From: Desulfuromonadales bacterium
GTDB lineage: Bacteria > Desulfobacterota > Desulfuromonadia > Geobacterales > Pseudopelobacteraceae
Assembly (NCBI GenBank): GCA_013349405.1
Contig: DUZS01000002.1
Span: forward strand, 124,001-188,000
DNA length: 64,000 nucleotides
Direction: 5' to 3'
In this document: positions 62,230 through 64,000 of the stretch, one piece after another
Position numbering within the stretch: position 1 is the stretch's first letter
How the letters are laid out: each line of letters begins with the position of its first letter
Position numbers and translations under genes: made by a program
The notes under the pieces: model-generated
The model's database searches: none
Told to the model about the DNA's origin: nothing
What the model saw: only the letters and a program-made list of their open reading frames with translations

Positions 62230-63959
62230 GAGTGACGTCTCCTCGCGGCCAGAATCACCCGCTCTATCTCCGCAACCAGTATGTCTATCTCTACCGGCTT
62301 TGCGATGTAGCCGTCAAATCCATCTCTCATGAAACGCTCCTGCTCCACCTTCATGGCGTACGCGGTCAGGGCGATAACCGGAATATCCGCTCCGTGAGCA
62401 AAATGCCGGATGGCTTTCAACGCCTCTTCACCGTTCATGACCGGCATCTGGATATCCATCAGCACCAGGTCGAAGGCGGCACTCTGCACTTCAGCCAACA
62501 CATCTCTGCCGTTTTTCACGCAGGTAGCCGTATGCCCCAATTTTTCCAGCAGCACCATCATGAACTGAGCATTGACAGGATCATCTTCAGCCACAAGCAC
62601 CCGCAGTGCCCGTTGGGGTTGATGAAACACCGGTACGGCTTGCGAGTTCGCCGGAGTTGCAACCTCGAACGGGATCAGCAACTGAAACAGACTGCCATAT
62701 CCTTCACTGCTTTCAACATGGATAGATCCACCCATCAGTTCAACAAGACGCCGACAGAGCGGCAGCCCCAATCCGGCGCCGCCATACGTTCGGGTGTCAA
62801 CTCCTTCCCCCTGTGTGAACGGTTCAAATATGAGATCCAGCTTGTCCGGAGAAATGCCGATGCCGCTGTCCTGTACCGTCAGCGACAGGAGAATGGTCGT
62901 GCTCTGCTGTTCCTTGACCGTGACCGTGACAGAGACACTCCCGGAGACCGTGAACTTGACGGCATTGCGCAGCAGATTGAGCAGAATCTGTCTCAGGCGG
63001 AGCGGGTCACCGACAAGCGTATCGGGAACATCAGGGGAGACCGTAACGCTCATGTCAAGGCATTTACCAACCGCCTGCGGGCGCTGTATGTCGACAACCT
63101 GGGCAATGCTTGAGCGCAGAGCAAATTCGGTCATCTCCAGCATCAATGTACCGTCCACTATCCGGGAGAGTTCGAGAATATCGCTGATCAGCAGCGTCAG
63201 GTTTTCGCCGGAGCGCTTAAGTGCGCCAAGGTACTCCCGCTGCTCTTCGCTCAGTTCCGTCATCGCCATCAGCTGCGTCATACCGAGTATACCGTTCATC
63301 GGGGTTCGCAGCTCGTGGCTCATGATGGCGAGAAACTGGTTCTTTGCATAGTTGGCGGCTTCGGCAGCGATTTTGGCTTTATTGAGCTGATGGTTGGATT
63401 CCAGAAGCTGCTGTTCCACCAGTTTTCGAGCGGTTATGTCATTCAGGGTAATCCAGCATTCGCCGTTCTGCGCCGGAGTAACCTGCAGATGCGCCCAGAA
63501 GAGTTCACCATCGCCCCGCACGAGGCGCATCTCCCACTCACTGGGTTCGCCTGCTTCGATGCACTGATTGAGGTGCTGGTAGAAGGTGTGCTGCTCCTCC
63601 ATAGGGAGTATCCGGCTTATCGGCTCTTTGACAAGCAGACTCCGGACAACACCAAGCATGGTGGCAGCGGCAAGATTGACCTCTTGAATCATCTTTTTTT
63701 TGCTCATGGTCAGATACCCGACCGGCGCCAGATCATACAGATTAAAGTAGCGGGCCTGCGAGACATCCAGCTCCTCATGGGCACGGCGCAGCTCTTCGTT
63801 CTGCATCTCCAGCTGTATCTGATGCACCCGCAGTTCGTGGAAGAGCTGTATTGTCTCTTCAGGCGAAGTCAATGCCGGCAGCATGGTTTCGCTTGCCCGG
63901 AACAGTTCTTCGGCACGCTGGCGGAGTTCCGGGGGTGATAGTGGTGGGTTGGTTGTCAT
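62226..63959 (-). CDS. PAS hybrid histidine kinase with receiver
   Basis: 577 aa and cytoplasmic. It has the paralogous N-terminal helix ([20 protein letters not shown]) and one PAS domain (RYFNLYDLAPVGYLTMSKKK). HisKA carries the phospho-His in [20 protein letters not shown], HATPase has YGGAGLGLPLCRRLVELMGG, and the C-terminal receiver has FDLVLMDIQMPVMNGEEALK. It is the first gene of the kinase-kinase-regulator operon. AAGGAG lies before ATG 63959 and the promoter is beyond the window edge. The receiver could feed the second kinase or the LuxR regulator. Confidence 0.93.
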   Translation of the reverse strand: MTTNPPLSPPELRQRAEELFRASETMLPALTSPEETIQLFHELRVHQIQLEMQNEELRRAHEELDVSQARYFNLYDLAPVGYLTMSKKKMIQEVNLAAATMLGVVRSLLVKEPISRILPMEEQHTFYQHLNQCIEAGEPSEWEMRLVRGDGELFWAHLQVTPAQNGECWITLNDITARKLVEQQLLESNHQLNKAKIAAEAANYAKNQFLAIMSHELRTPMNGILGMTQLMAMTELSEEQREYLGALKRSGENLTLLISDILELSRIVDGTLMLEMTEFALRSSIAQVVDIQRPQAVGKCLDMSVTVSPDVPDTLVGDPLRLRQILLNLLRNAVKFTVSGSVSVTVTVKEQQSTTILLSLTVQDSGIGISPDKLDLIFEPFTQGEGVDTRTYGGAGLGLPLCRRLVELMGGSIHVESSEGYGSLFQLLIPFEVATPANSQAVPVFHQPQRALRVLVAEDDPVNAQFMMVLLEKLGHTATCVKNGRDVLAEVQSAAFDLVLMDIQMPVMNGEEALKAIRHFAHGADIPVIALTAYAMKVEQERFMRDGFDGYIAKPVEIDILVAEIERVILAARRRHS

Positions 63960-64000
63960 GGGCGTCTCCTTGTTCTACCGGGCTTTTTCTTGACACTTAT

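Overview
The window reads as chromosomal DNA of a Geobacter-like bacterium (Desulfuromonadia/Geobacterales). This is inferred from gene content: an HdrABC-Flx electron-transfer operon, a small three-haem c7-type cytochrome, the order prs-rplY(ctc)-pth-ychF, many PAS-rich hybrid kinases, CFI-box and PEP-CTERM secreted proteins, and toxin-antitoxin pairs. The genus cannot be fixed by eye.

Layout. 1-7301: hdrC(partial)-hdrB-hdrA-flxD-flxC-flxB-flxA, a cytoplasmic flavin/iron-sulfur module expected to couple NAD(P)H oxidation to disulfide and ferredoxin reduction by flavin-based bifurcation. Five of its six intergenic gaps carry palindromic repeats. 7308-10500: two tightly spaced radical SAM genes (SPASM type and B12-binding type). 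10575-13862: housekeeping block prs, rplY, pth, ychF. 13903-18032: accessory island with an AAA-ATPase remnant, an AlbA/RecG-like remnant, a Bro-N protein, an XRE-YaaW fusion, and Phd/RelE and HicAB pairs. 18352-27951: secA, a PIN/RHH pair, argJ, a serine hydrolase, a CheY-like protein with a long linker, trpD, trpC and a small membrane protein.

28069-34586: secreted or surface proteins (MshEN-like/FN3/Ig membrane protein, FN3-FGE-like lipoprotein, alpha-toroid CFI-box protein). 34.9-42.1 kb: a mix of an intact hybrid kinase, a TacAT pair and a STAS-cytochrome c7 pair with at least seven decayed fragments. 42156-56956: two giant secreted proteins (2997 and 1612 aa) and a PEP-CTERM protein, all on the minus strand. 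57309-63959: four signalling genes (one plus-strand hybrid kinase and a minus-strand kinase-kinase-LuxR-type regulator operon).

The most interesting signal is a promoter-like element repeated four times, with a weaker fifth copy. On the minus strand it reads as a TAGACA/G -35, a 16-bp spacer and a TATAAT -10. A 17-bp inverted repeat, TTGGNGGAAACCCCCAA on the plus strand, directly abuts the -35. Spacing is constant in all copies. They sit upstream of the minus-strand MshEN/Ig protein, the CFI-box protein, a STAS fragment, the intact STAS-cytochrome pair and the PEP-CTERM gene. This suggests a local regulon under one unidentified DNA-binding regulator, linking surface proteins with a signalling and cytochrome pair.
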